Source: Symbiodinium natans
Lineage: Eukaryota > Sar > Dinophyceae > Suessiales > Symbiodiniaceae
NCBI GenBank assembly: GCA_905221605.1
Contig: CAJNDS010000234.1
Location: forward strand, 1-64,000
Length of the DNA stretch: 64,000 nucleotides
Reading direction: 5' to 3'
Shown: piece after piece, positions 25,879 to 35,278 of the stretch
Numbering within the stretch: position 1 is the stretch's first letter
How the letters are laid out: each line of letters begins with the position of its first letter
The notes under the pieces: generated by a model
The model's input: only the letters and a program-made list of their open reading frames with translations
Told to the model about the DNA's origin: nothing
Databases searched by the model: none
Position numbers and translations under genes: made by a program

Positions 25879-27168
25879 ATGACAAGTTCAGTGGACTCGG
25901 CCCCTTACTTCCTTCAGAGAGCAGAGGAAATTTTGTTAACCAAGCGGGTCGTTGATGCACTAACTGCCAAAGGGGTCAAAACCTTGGCTCAGCTGGCCTT
26001 TTGCGTGGGCCAGCCGGGGCAACTCCTGGCTCAATCGGATTTCGATACATGGAGCACAGCAGTACTGGCAGACCTTACGGTGGGCGAGAAGGCATCACTG
26101 AGACGGTTGATTCTTGAGGCCCAGACGATGTTGGTGGCCTCCCTTAAGGACATGGCAGAACCGTCCGAGGGTGTTGCACCTAAGAAGGTGGGACTCGCTG
26201 AGCGTAATGCACGCATGGACCAGTTGCGCACTCAGCTTTCGGGGATTTCCCTGACTGGCCAGTTGGAGCCTAGTCACGCCTTGTTGGACATGACCGTTCA
26301 GCAGTGGGAAAACCGATGCCTTAAGTATATTGGCCCGGAAAAATGCCACAGCCGCGAGGAGGAAGTTCAGAACGTGAAGCCGTTGACCACCAGCCTCTCC
26401 CTCGAAGGGGGAAAACTCAAAGTTACGGAGTCTTCTGGGATGGAAGATCGTGATATAGAGGGATCCCTCCAGGTGTTAAACGCCCTTAGAAGACGGGGAG
26501 TTGCATATGCATTCGCCAGGCTGATTAGTTGGGACAAGCACGAGGCCTACGTTTCCTCGCTTTTCAAGTACCTCACCAAACCAGCTCAACAAGGTTACCG
26601 TAAGGTTTCCTTGAGGCAGATTCTGCGAGCTGACAAGTTGGCGTTCGCAAAGATGTCCGAGGCAGGAGCAGAGGTTCGCGCAGATGCATCGGGGACTTTG
26701 CCTTTGGATGCCAGGATTTCTTCGGTGCTGCAGGATTATGATTTGATCGTTGCGCTCCTTCCTTTGGGGGATTTTGAAGGTGGAGGAAAGTCGCGATTGG
26801 GAAAAGGCAACCGTAGTCATCCGTACGAGCATGCTCCGAACAAAGGTAAGCCAGGCAAGGGGAAGTCCTTTTGGAGCCCCAGGGGCTCCGAGTCATGGTC
26901 CGGAAAGGGCAAACCCTCACTCAAGGGCAAGGAGAAGGCTGGCATAGGGAAAGGTTACGGGGCTGGCAAGTCGGAATGGCTACCCGAGGGCCTACGTTAC
27001 CAGGGAGCGTCCGCATGGAACAAGAAGGGCAACAAGGTCTGCTATGGTTTTAACCTCGGCGGATGCACGGACGCCAACTGTCAGAGGGGTGATCATGGTT
27101 GCATCATTTACAAGTGTGGTGGTGATCACCCGGTCACCAAGTGCCCACTGAAGCCTAAAAAGCTGTGA
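25879..27168 (+). CDS. Gag-like protein with basic Gly/Lys region and CCCH/CCHC-type fingers
   Basis: The frame opens at GTG 25846; ATG 25879 follows GCGGCC and gives 429 residues. The N-terminal ~300 residues are helical (YFLQRAEEILLTKRVVDALT, a DxW repeat of tail type, RRRGVAYAFARLISW), the next ~90 are Gly/Lys/Ser-rich (GKGKSFWSPRGSESWSGKGK), and the C-terminus has Cys/His fingers CYGFNLGGCTDANCQRGDHG and CIIYKCGGDHPVTKCPLK. This is the layout of a retrotransposon Gag with nucleic-acid-binding fingers. Element 2 has a start-only version of the same protein at 39327. It ends 49 bp before the RT gene. Confidence 0.7.
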   Translation: MTSSVDSAPYFLQRAEEILLTKRVVDALTAKGVKTLAQLAFCVGQPGQLLAQSDFDTWSTAVLADLTVGEKASLRRLILEAQTMLVASLKDMAEPSEGVAPKKVGLAERNARMDQLRTQLSGISLTGQLEPSHALLDMTVQQWENRCLKYIGPEKCHSREEEVQNVKPLTTSLSLEGGKLKVTESSGMEDRDIEGSLQVLNALRRRGVAYAFARLISWDKHEAYVSSLFKYLTKPAQQGYRKVSLRQILRADKLAFAKMSEAGAEVRADASGTLPLDARISSVLQDYDLIVALLPLGDFEGGGKSRLGKGNRSHPYEHAPNKGKPGKGKSFWSPRGSESWSGKGKPSLKGKEKAGIGKGYGAGKSEWLPEGLRYQGASAWNKKGNKVCYGFNLGGCTDANCQRGDHGCIIYKCGGDHPVTKCPLKPKKL

Positions 27169-27216
27169 CTAGGTGATCCTGGTCTCGATGAGACTTCGCT
27201 GGCTCAGGATGTTGAG

Positions 27217-30200
27217 ATGGTTCCCCAGGATGAATCCGTTAGTGGCGTCACCTCTGCTCTGAACCAGGAGGTCGGTATGGGGGCCTTACCTTCAGGTGCG
27301 GGATTGGAACCCGTATCTGCAGTTGGGGTTGCCGAAGGTTGTGCATGTGACATTCAATGTTCTTTTTCGACGGCTTCAATACCGTCGGCCGCAACACTGC
27401 CAGTTTTCCAGACCGGCGAGGAGACATCTTCTCGGAGCGAGCAGTGTTCTTTGGCTACAGAGCCGCAACAAGTTGTCTCGAATGAACAGCACGGGGGACC
27501 TACCCGTGCGATCCTTCAATGTTTTGCTGGGCAGGCCCGTGTGGCTGCAGCTTTACTCGCGCAGGGTTATTTTGCTTATGGAGTGGATCGTGTTAAACAC
27601 AAGTCCGCTATGGCACCTGTTTTGCAAATGGACCTGTCCTCTCGGACAGCTTGTGATTCTGTTCTTACTTGGTTGGACAAACGAAAAATTGCGGGGGTGC
27701 TGATTTGCATACCAAAGCTCACCTTGGACCCCATCTCTGCGGCATTTGTTTTCGCGGTTATCAATGGATGCCTCGACAGGGACTTGCCGTTAGTAGTAGA
27801 AGGCTCTTGCAAGTCCCCATTTTGGGATAATTTGAACCAACTTCCAGACGCTCAGCAAGCACCCCATTGGGTCGAAGTGGACTGGGGATGCTGGGTCCCT
27901 GCGAGTCAGCAGCGGAGTTTTGTGATGTCGAACCTTCCTGAAATTACCACGATTAGGCGCGAAGGGCGAGAACCGGCAGGGAAGTCGACAACACTGGATA
28001 CCTCCTCAGGGGCCTACCCCCGTGGTTTTGCGACTGCTTTGGCTGAGGTCTTCGCGGCTGGCGTTACAGCGAGAGAACTTTTGTGCCAAAACCCTTCTTT
28101 GGCCAATAAGGCCATTCGAGTGTCGGCCATGCATCAACCTCGGGGGCACTTGAATGAGGTCATGCCGGAATGGAAGGTGGTCGTCTATGTGCTGCTGCCT
28201 AGATCAGTGATTGAGGATCCTTTCTCAGGACGCAAGCGTCTCAAGCAGGAATGGCGGATTCCGGATGGCATCCGTGTGTTGCCGGGGATGGCCGCCCTGC
28301 CGGTGGATTCCCAGCTTCTGTCGCGGACTCAGGCAGGGGGGAACTTGAGCCCGCAACTTCAGCAGGAAATGCAGCAACTGGACGGTGCCTCAGTGCTGAG
28401 GGTGGGGATTCCTTGGGATCCGATTGAATTTATTGGCAAGGCAGCAAAGCTAGGACACCCTTATCATCAGCTGTCTAAATGCAACAAACCACTGGAGAAG
28501 TTGATAGAGCAACTTGTACATCGTCCAGGTTCGGTGAGATCCCAGAGAAAGTTTTACCTTGAGAAATGGGCTAGAAGAGCCAAAGAACTGGAGCCAGAGG
28601 AGGCAGAGCTGAAGGCTGGTATGTCCACCCATCGAGGAGCGATCCTCGGACCGAAACGTATTCTCCTCTTCCAAGAAATGCTTCAAGACATTCAATATGA
28701 TGATATGGGTGTGGTGCAGGAGCTCATTCAGGGAGCCACCCTCACAGGCCCTATCCCAGTGACAGGAGTGTTGGATGCGAAACTGAAGCCAGCTAGGATG
28801 GACATTGAACAACTTGTGGACATGTCCGACCAGGTGTGTGGACAGATTTTCGACAGGACAATATCCAGTGGTGACAGAAACATGGACACGTTGTTGTGGG
28901 AGAAAACGTTAGAGGAGGTTGAGAAGGGTCACCTCGCTGGACCTTTCGATGTTAGCCATCTCCCCAAAGGCTGTTTGGTGAGTTCCCGTTTCCCTCTGAT
29001 GCAGGGAGGTAAACTCAGACCTATTGACAACTACTCTTCCAGTCTCATTAACGACACGGTTACCGTCTCCGAGAAACCTGTTACACATTCAATTGACGAG
29101 ATCGCACTCCTAATTACCAAGCTATCGAAGGCAGCTAGGAAAAAGGGACTGTTGGAACTCTTCGGGAAGACGGCTGACCTGAAAAGCGCATATCGACAGT
29201 TGGCCATTTCAGATGAGAGTTTAAGATTTTCGTACTTAGCAGTGTACGACCCGATCGAAGGGAAGCCCAAACTATTCCAGCAACTGGCGGTACCTTTTGG
29301 ATCCACGAAAGCAGTATACTTCTTCTTGAGGGTTGCAAGGGCTCTTTGGACGATCCTGGTGGAAGGAGCCAGAATCCCTACGACGAATTACTTTGACGAC
29401 TTTGTTCTCCTCGCATTGAGCGGTGACAGGAGTTCATGTGGGCATACCTTTGATGAGGTCATGAAACTGTTGGGTTGGAAGTTGTCAACAGACAAGACTA
29501 CGGAGTGGAGCACAAGTTTCGAAGCTTTGGGCGTTTTGTTTGAGCTGGACCAAACAGGGACAGGGGTCCTGAAAGTTAAGAACACCGAACGAAGGCGTCG
29601 AGAGTTGGTCACAGCCATCAGAGGTCACCTGGAGAATGGTTTGATGGGTCAGAAGGAGGCCCTGCAACTGAGGGGCCGATTACAGTTCGCACAAGCTCAA
29701 TTCTTCGGAAGGTTAGGCAGGAGGTGTCTGGTTGAGATCACGAGACATGCCTATGGTGGGAGGCGGAAAATTCCGGGATACACTAAAGACCTTTTGGAAG
29801 AGTTCTGCAAGTTCTTAGACGCTGCGCAGCCCAGGCTAGTGGGACAGGTGTCGTGCAGATCGTTTATGATACTCACCGATGCAGCCTTCGAAACCGAGAC
29901 AAGGTCTGGTGGATTAGGTGGTGTGCTCCTTACGGGGAGTGGGACAGCGCTGTCATTCTTCAGTGTTCCAATCTCGGAAATCCAGACTCAAGTGTTATCT
30001 GCGGAGGACGAACAAACCATTATCTATGAGCTGGAAATGCTTGGGGTTTTGGTTGGTTTGAAGTTGCTAACAGGCCAGACTGCAGCCTTTGCTGAATCGT
30101 ATTCCCAGCATGGAGCGACTACTGGAACTGGGGTAATCATCTACCTCGACAATGATGCGGCCCGTCACGCCTACATCTCAGGATCTGCTAAGAAAGGAGT

Positions 30201-30414
30201 TGCTGGAATGTTGGTGGATGAAGCAAACTTCCTGGAATATGTTCACGGATTTCTACCGTGGTATGCAAGAGTTGCCTCCCCAGCAAATCTTGCAGATCAA
30301 CCTTCGAGGTTCCAACTTGATTTGGTTAGGAAGTTAGGATTCAAGGACGAATCGCATGAAGCGAGGAGGATCGTTTCGGCGATTGTGAAGAGGGCCTCGA
30401 AACTGAAGGTTTGA
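27217..30414 (+). CDS. Degenerate methyltransferase-like / reverse transcriptase / RNase H protein
   Basis: ATG 27217 to TGA 30412-30414, 1065 residues. Around residues 97-250 it reads like a class I methyltransferase core with lost catalysis: LQCFAGQARVAAALLAQGYF (motif-I-like), YGVDRVK, LICIPKLTL where a PC motif would be, and LVVEGSCKSPFWDNL where ENP would be. The RT domain follows, with LRPIDNYSSSLIND, TADLKSAYRQLAISDE and the active site YFDDF at about residue 724. RNase H follows, with TDAAFE (D, ~888), an E in YELEMLG, D in YLDNDAARH (~978) and the final D in LADQPSR (~1026). The RT/RNase H pair would copy the RNA. Placement of an MT-like fold before RT, rather than after RNase H as in DIRS1, is unusual. 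Confidence 0.85.
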   Translation: MVPQDESVSGVTSALNQEVGMGALPSGAGLEPVSAVGVAEGCACDIQCSFSTASIPSAATLPVFQTGEETSSRSEQCSLATEPQQVVSNEQHGGPTRAILQCFAGQARVAAALLAQGYFAYGVDRVKHKSAMAPVLQMDLSSRTACDSVLTWLDKRKIAGVLICIPKLTLDPISAAFVFAVINGCLDRDLPLVVEGSCKSPFWDNLNQLPDAQQAPHWVEVDWGCWVPASQQRSFVMSNLPEITTIRREGREPAGKSTTLDTSSGAYPRGFATALAEVFAAGVTARELLCQNPSLANKAIRVSAMHQPRGHLNEVMPEWKVVVYVLLPRSVIEDPFSGRKRLKQEWRIPDGIRVLPGMAALPVDSQLLSRTQAGGNLSPQLQQEMQQLDGASVLRVGIPWDPIEFIGKAAKLGHPYHQLSKCNKPLEKLIEQLVHRPGSVRSQRKFYLEKWARRAKELEPEEAELKAGMSTHRGAILGPKRILLFQEMLQDIQYDDMGVVQELIQGATLTGPIPVTGVLDAKLKPARMDIEQLVDMSDQVCGQIFDRTISSGDRNMDTLLWEKTLEEVEKGHLAGPFDVSHLPKGCLVSSRFPLMQGGKLRPIDNYSSSLINDTVTVSEKPVTHSIDEIALLITKLSKAARKKGLLELFGKTADLKSAYRQLAISDESLRFSYLAVYDPIEGKPKLFQQLAVPFGSTKAVYFFLRVARALWTILVEGARIPTTNYFDDFVLLALSGDRSSCGHTFDEVMKLLGWKLSTDKTTEWSTSFEALGVLFELDQTGTGVLKVKNTERRRRELVTAIRGHLENGLMGQKEALQLRGRLQFAQAQFFGRLGRRCLVEITRHAYGGRRKIPGYTKDLLEEFCKFLDAAQPRLVGQVSCRSFMILTDAAFETETRSGGLGGVLLTGSGTALSFFSVPISEIQTQVLSAEDEQTIIYELEMLGVLVGLKLLTGQTAAFAESYSQHGATTGTGVIIYLDNDAARHAYISGSAKKGVAGMLVDEANFLEYVHGFLPWYARVASPANLADQPSRFQLDLVRKLGFKDESHEARRIVSAIVKRASKLKV

Positions 30415-30432
30415 CACACGGCTCAGGTGAAT

Positions 30433-30672
30433 GGGGAAAGGAGCCCTGTGTCTCACAGGACATTTCGAGACTCAACAACAGTCTTGGGTCTTACAGGAGG
30501 GATTGAGATCCAACTAGCCGTGCTCGGTACTGTTTCCCCACAACGTGAAAAGATTCGAACGAGAGCAAGTGATGTGAGCAGAATGCATGTTGCTTGATGA
30601 AGATTGTGTCATGCTTGAAGTGCTCAAACACGACATGACATTTCATAACAAGCACGGTTTTGAACAATAAGT
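30433..30672 (+). repeat. Split direct repeat B1
   Basis: 240 bp, starting GGGGAAAGGAGCCCTG and ending AACAATAAGT. One mismatch to B2 (C at 30629 versus T at 31697). Contains ATTCGAACGAGAG near 30553. Its last four bases are the first four of A2. Confidence 0.95.
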
Positions 30673-30927
30673 ATCGTTCTTCGAATGCCTGGAGAAGATA
30701 GAGCTTTATTGTTCAAAGGAAACAACATCAAAATGTTGTGGTGAACAAAACATTTGATTGTTGTTTCAGTGCTTGCCTTTTTGCACAACTTATTTCTAAT
30801 GCTTGATCAGTTTTATGCTTGTTCATGCAGGATTTGTATTTACTTATACACCCGTCGCAGCGGGACCTCTCAAAGGGCAGGATGCCCGGAAAGTGCTCTT
30901 AGAAGCTGATAGATTGTTTTCGAAAAA
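30669..30927 (+). repeat. Split direct repeat A2
   Basis: 259 bp, identical by eye to A1; overlaps B1 by AAGT. It is followed by a 573-bp unique segment that contains one small ORF before B2. Confidence 0.95.
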
Positions 30928-31159
30928 CCCACCCTCGCCACCCTTGGAGACTAACGTAAACGTTCTTGCAACCATGTCAGGAGAGGACTCATGTGCACAC
31001 GAATATCCGGTAAGGGACCAGGCGGCTCAATGAGCGTGTACAATCAGGAACCCTTGTTAGTGCGGGCCTTACTTCATGTGGTGACAGTTCCGCTTGTTTG
31101 CTCGACCATGCAGGCTCGAGTCTCGTTCTTTTCATCGCTGTACTTTTCTCAGCATTCTC

Positions 31160-31405
31160 ATGGCGCGGTCGTTGACGCGCGATCAGCTCAATGATTTTCG
31201 GGTGTGGCTTCACTCTTTGAATATGGATTCCCTCATGAAGGTGGCTGAGGTATTGGACGACCTCATGGCAGACCGTGAGATGCGGCAACAGGAGGCTGTT
31301 GCGGCTCGCCAGTCTCAGTGGCAGTTTGTGAACCCTGCACCTGCCTTAGAGCAACCGAGTGAAGCTGCCTCGTCAAGCTCTCAGAGACAGCCAGAAACTT
31401 CTTGA
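31160..31405 (+). CDS. 81-residue ORF between A2 and B2
   Basis: ATG 31160 (the open frame starts at TTG 31094) to TGA 31403-31405. The product is helical and acidic/basic (RDQLNDFRVWLHSLNMDSLM, VAEVLDDLMADREMRQQEA) with a Ser/Pro/Gln-rich tail. No family known. It lies in the unique segment that would be next to B2 in the element. Because such 3' segments are often non-coding in this class, the ORF is a candidate only. Confidence 0.3.
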   Translation: MARSLTRDQLNDFRVWLHSLNMDSLMKVAEVLDDLMADREMRQQEAVAARQSQWQFVNPAPALEQPSEAASSSSQRQPETS

Positions 31406-31500
31406 ACTGTCGTTCTGAACCACATGGATATCCTGTTCAGGCCGTCACACTTAGGCCGAACTTGTGAGAGACCGTGAGTTAGCCGTAGTCTCCTCTCGCA

Positions 31501-31740
31501 GGGGAAAGGAGCCCTGTGTCTCACAGGACATTTCGAGACTCAACAACAGTCTTGGGTCTTACAGGAGGGATTGAGATCCAACTAGCCGTGCTCGGTACTG
31601 TTTCCCCACAACGTGAAAAGATTCGAACGAGAGCAAGTGATGTGAGCAGAATGCATGTTGCTTGATGAAGATTGTGTCATGCTTGAAGTGCTCAAATACG
31701 ACATGACATTTCATAACAAGCACGGTTTTGAACAATAAGT
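31501..31740 (+). repeat. Split direct repeat B2, right end of element
   Basis: 240 bp, 239 identical to B1. Ends ...CAATAAGT, then host DNA CTCGAAGCTG. The outer AAGT matches the AAGT at the left end, leaving no conventional target duplication. Confidence 0.95.
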
Positions 31741-31869
31741 CTCGAAGCTGCCGCACAGCCAGGGGCGCTGGCGGCCTCGTGAGTCGCGCCTTGGGCTCGG
31801 CGCTGCCCCGGGACACGGGCAATGCGTGCTTCAGTAAGGTTTCTGAACCGTCGGTGGCTCGAGCGGTCA

Positions 31870-32558
31870 CCCAATAGACTCGGTTAGACAGAATCGAAGA
31901 GAATCTTGAATTCATAGAAATCTATAGATTTCTTCGAATTCGGCACAGCATTTCGTTAATAAAAATCTATAGATTTTTTTATTTAAATCACTAACCGACT
32001 CCAAAAAAATCTATAGAAAATTAGACTAGAAGTTGTCTAAGATTAGTTAGTTTGTCCATGGCGAAATAAACGATTTTCGGGTAAACCGAAATTATCTTTT
32101 TCGGCAAATTTTCTCGAAATAGTTAGTTTTCCCGCCCCCGAAACTTCAACCAAACTTCCTCGCCGCCGGCTGCAAACTTCCACCCCTCCATGTCGTTTTT
32201 GTGCTTTTTCCCAACAACAGGCACAGCGAAACTTCAACCAAACTTCCTTCCCACCCTCCCCAAACTTCAACCTGGACCCCCTCTAGCCCCGAGGAAGTTT
32301 CGAGGAAATTTCCTCGAAACTTCCTCTCATGTTTCTTCCTTCGGTTTGCCGAAACTGTAAAATTTAGTCTATTTTTTTAAAATATTTCGGCAGATAGTTG
32401 TCGAAATCTCCCCGACCATTTTGTCTAAGATTATCTTGTTTTTGCGTTGTCGAAATCGAAAAAATCTATCGATGTCGAGTTGCCAAATCCGGCTGATCGT
32501 TGACTTCGGTAACAAGTTGTCTAATAGTCAGGAATCTTTCTAACCGAGTCTATTGGGC
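31870..32558. mobile_element. 689-bp AT-rich TIR element (MITE-like)
   Basis: 18-bp perfect terminal inverted repeats: CCCAATAGACTCGGTTAG at 31870-31887 and its reverse complement at 32541-32558. The interior is AT-rich with repeated palindromic AATCTATAGATT-type segments and no coding frame. A CA dinucleotide precedes the left TIR and follows the right TIR, which could be a 2-bp target duplication or chance. It is non-autonomous; no transposase is nearby. It lies between the flank of the retrotransposon and a virus-like fragment. Confidence 0.8.
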
Positions 32559-33003
32559 ATCGAGTCGTAGGAGGCCAGGTCTCTGGCGAACCTGAAGGCG
32601 GGCACGGTGTCGGTGCGCGTCACCGACCAGGCGGACCAGAGCCTCTGCACCTTCGCCTCCGCCGAGGTGCACAGCCTGGCCCCGAGGCTGCGGGTGGACA
32701 CGGAGCTACATCGACGACGCCACGGGCACGGCCACGGGGCTCGTGACCAACGCCATCAGCACGCGCGCGCAGGACACCCGGTTCGCTCCGAGGGGCGCCT
32801 GGGGCAGCAGCGCGCGGATCATCCTTGGCGTGAAGTTCTCCAGCACCATGGGGATGATGCCTCCCCGCCGGCGTTGCCGTTGACCACGTGGTACCTCGAG
32901 TCCAGCGGCGCGAAGTCGGTGTTGGAGAAGTACCTCCCGTCCGACTCAGTCGCAGGTCAGCTGCACCGTGGCCGAGTTGCCGAGGATCAGGTTCGCTTCA
33001 AAA
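32559..33003 (+). pseudogene. Virus-like protein fragment, frameshifted
   Basis: High-GC segment (unlike its AT-rich neighbours) with coding-like frames: ANLKAGTVSVRVTDQADQSL, CTFASAEVHSLAPRLRVDTE, then after a shift YIDDATGTATGLVTNAISTR and RFAPRGAWGSSARIILGVKF, then TTWYLESSGAKSVLEKYLPS. The base composition and codon use resemble the viral block at 2.9-13.6 kb. The translation looks like a beta-rich virion protein, possibly a minor capsid or spike piece, but I recognise no family. It may be a dispersed fragment of a related integrated virus. Confidence 0.35.
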
Positions 33004-34364
33004 AGCACGGGGTGGTCCGAAAAGGCCTGAAAGCCCTGAAGGCCCTGGAATCCTCCAAAAAAAAGTCAACTTCATCAGCCCTTTTTTTGAACAGTCGACC
33101 AGCTTTGGTGGTTTGGTGGTTTAGGGTGACATGAAGAGTTACAACATGGCCATTGAGCCAAGAAAAACAAAGGCAAAATCGTGGTTGACAGGTTTTGTCG
33201 AACTTGAGCTTTGAACACGTTATGCGAGCCACAGCAGTTTTCCTGGCTTGTCAGTATTAGGGGCATGTCAACATGCAACTTCTCACCATCAGCTCCGTCT
33301 CTGGTAAAAAATGAATCTATGCAAAGATAGCAGAAGTTCATCAATTGTTTTCTGGAATATTATCAATAGCATTGGTTTCAGTCATACTATCAACACTATC
33401 ATCACTCTCTTTGATATTCTTGTCCTCTTTCTTGTCTTTTTCATCCTTGCACTTATATTTGCATCTCTTTCACTTTGAAAATGTTAATATTAATAAAGGA
33501 ATGAATATTAACATTATTACCTTTATCACTTTGTGCAGAAATGTTATCTGCTCACCTCGATAAAAAAATCACATTTGTTGCAAATACTAAATTCCAAAAC
33601 ATTGTATTCTTTCAATTACTTTTGCATGCTCGCTTGGGGCCGAGTGAAACGGTCCTTGACAGCTGTCAAATGACAGTAAAAATAATGCGCCTGGCCTCCA
33701 CAGCAAAAATAAAACATGCTTGGCCTCTGCAACAAAGGCACTTATGTTCTTGAGCTGCTTCTGTTTCTCCTTGTCTTTTGTCGCTCAATCTTCACCGTAA
33801 GGGGGTTGAAGCGTTGCTCTAGACCTTTTACGAACTCTTCCAAAACGCAGCGCTCAGAGAGGTATCAGGCCAGCAGTGGATGTACAAGTTCAAGTTGCAG
33901 GATTTCTGGAACCAGAAGGAAACAAGTGAATGTCGCGGAGACGGAACCAGAACCGCGCAACTCTGTCCGACAGCATTTCTCTGTTCAATTTTAAAAAGTT
34001 ATTTGACAGGTTACAATTGCTCCCATCTTCGCCAACGGGAAAAAACCTGTCTGTTAACATCAACAAACCACTTTCTGGCAAAATGCACAGCGATTCTGCA
34101 TCGCAAAAAGCTGCTGAGAAAACCGTTACTTTTGGAGCGAACGCGCGAGACCAACATATTCTACACTAATTCCACATGCGGAAAGAACTGCGCGATGAAT
34201 GGAGTTTTTTTTTGTCATTTTTGAACTCTTTTTTCAAAAAGTAAAAGTGGAAATAAGCGTTCTTCTAAGAGTCTTTTGAGATGTTGGAGGGTCTTAAAAA
34301 AAACATTTCAAATCTTGTCCAGATTTGCTCAATTTTTTTGCAGGAAGCCAGTTCTGCTGCTCGT
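33004..34364. other. Non-coding AT-rich stretch
   Basis: About 1.36 kb of mostly AT-rich DNA, with TTTCTTG/TCTTTTTC-type pyrimidine runs near 33400-33470 and ATTAATA tracts near 33485. No gene, repeat family or terminal structure recognised. Confidence 0.4.
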
Positions 34365-34493
34365 GTTGCGTGTATAATTGTGGTTTTGGTTTACACGCAT
34401 GTTTTGAGCCATCTTCTTGTAGCTGATACATTGCACTGCAACTTCAGGCTCCAGGACGTGCAGACGGCAGGAACAGCAAGCATTTGAAATCAC
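34365..34493 (+). repeat. Element 2 repeat A1
   Basis: 129 bp, begins GTTGCGTGTATAATTGTGG and ends CATTTGAAATCAC; identical by eye to A2 at 40035-40163. Confidence 0.93.
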
Positions 34494-35278
34494 ACTTTGC
34501 ATACTTCTTCTTTTGTGCCCATAGCTTTAGCACACGTCCTGCGAGCCATGGAAAACGGGGGGGACGTCGCACATGCCCCCCCCACGCATCGCTCGTTGGA
34601 CTGTTTCTGCAATACAGTCTACCGCTGCAAGTTTCTTTGCACTGCACAGCATCCTACTGCAATGCCATTACAACAACGAGCACAACATTTGCATAAGCAT
34701 TCGCCCGCAGGTACTCTCCGACGACTCGCACAGCGCGGAGAACCCCACGCAAAGGGGACAGCAAGGAGCACGAGGCCCATTTCCCGCGGTACCCGCAAGT
34801 ACCCAGTGCGCCCGCATGGCATCTAAGCACAGTCGGCATCGCATTTGCTTGCGCGGCAACCATGCTGCACCGCAACCGCAGGTGTATTCTTGGCATAGCC
34901 TTAGCCTCGCAGTGGCTTCTGACAGGCGGCACAGCAGAAGAAGTTCCCGCACGAGACCTTCTCCGCCAGCAACGCCGGGTGCCAAGCTCCAGGCTCTCGC
35001 ATAGCACCCTGCCCGCATGGCACCTGCAGCACAGCTTGCATCGCATTTGCTAGTTTTTTCTTTCGAACCACATTGGTCAGCACAGCATTGCAGTGCCAGA
35101 GGGGAATTTGCTTCACAGCATGCACAGCACTTGCAAGTTGTTTCTGCGCATCGCAATTGTTATAATTGGGAACTTCGCTGCATCGCATTTGCAAGCCAAT
35201 TGTTTGCCATCTGCAGACCAGCATAGGCTCAGGCCTGTCTGCTTTCTCTCGCTGCACTCTCTAAGCTAGCACGTTGCA
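34494..35278. other. Leader of element 2, no supported gene
   Basis: 785 bp between A1 and the first gene, strongly biased to TGCA/GCAC/CAGC words. Short frames on both strands exist but none has an ATG, family match or neighbour support. Confidence 0.4.

Larger units (their letters stand above)
20596..31740 (+). mobile_element. Complete tyrosine-recombinase retrotransposon with split direct repeats (Ngaro/PAT-like), 11,145 bp
   Basis: The element has the order A1 (20596-20854), genes, B1 (30433-30672), A2 (30669-30927), a 573-bp unique segment, B2 (31501-31740). A1 and A2 appear identical over 259 bp; B1 and B2 differ at one base in 240. B1 and A2 share the four bases AAGT, and both outer ends are AAGT too. 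This split-repeat layout is known from Ngaro, PAT and VIPER elements of the DIRS order, which integrate by a tyrosine recombinase through a circular intermediate without target duplication. Genes inside include a tyrosine recombinase and an RT/RNase H, as the class demands, with the recombinase lying before Gag and RT. Near identity of the repeats implies a recent insertion. All main frames are intact, so the copy may be autonomous. Confidence 0.9.
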
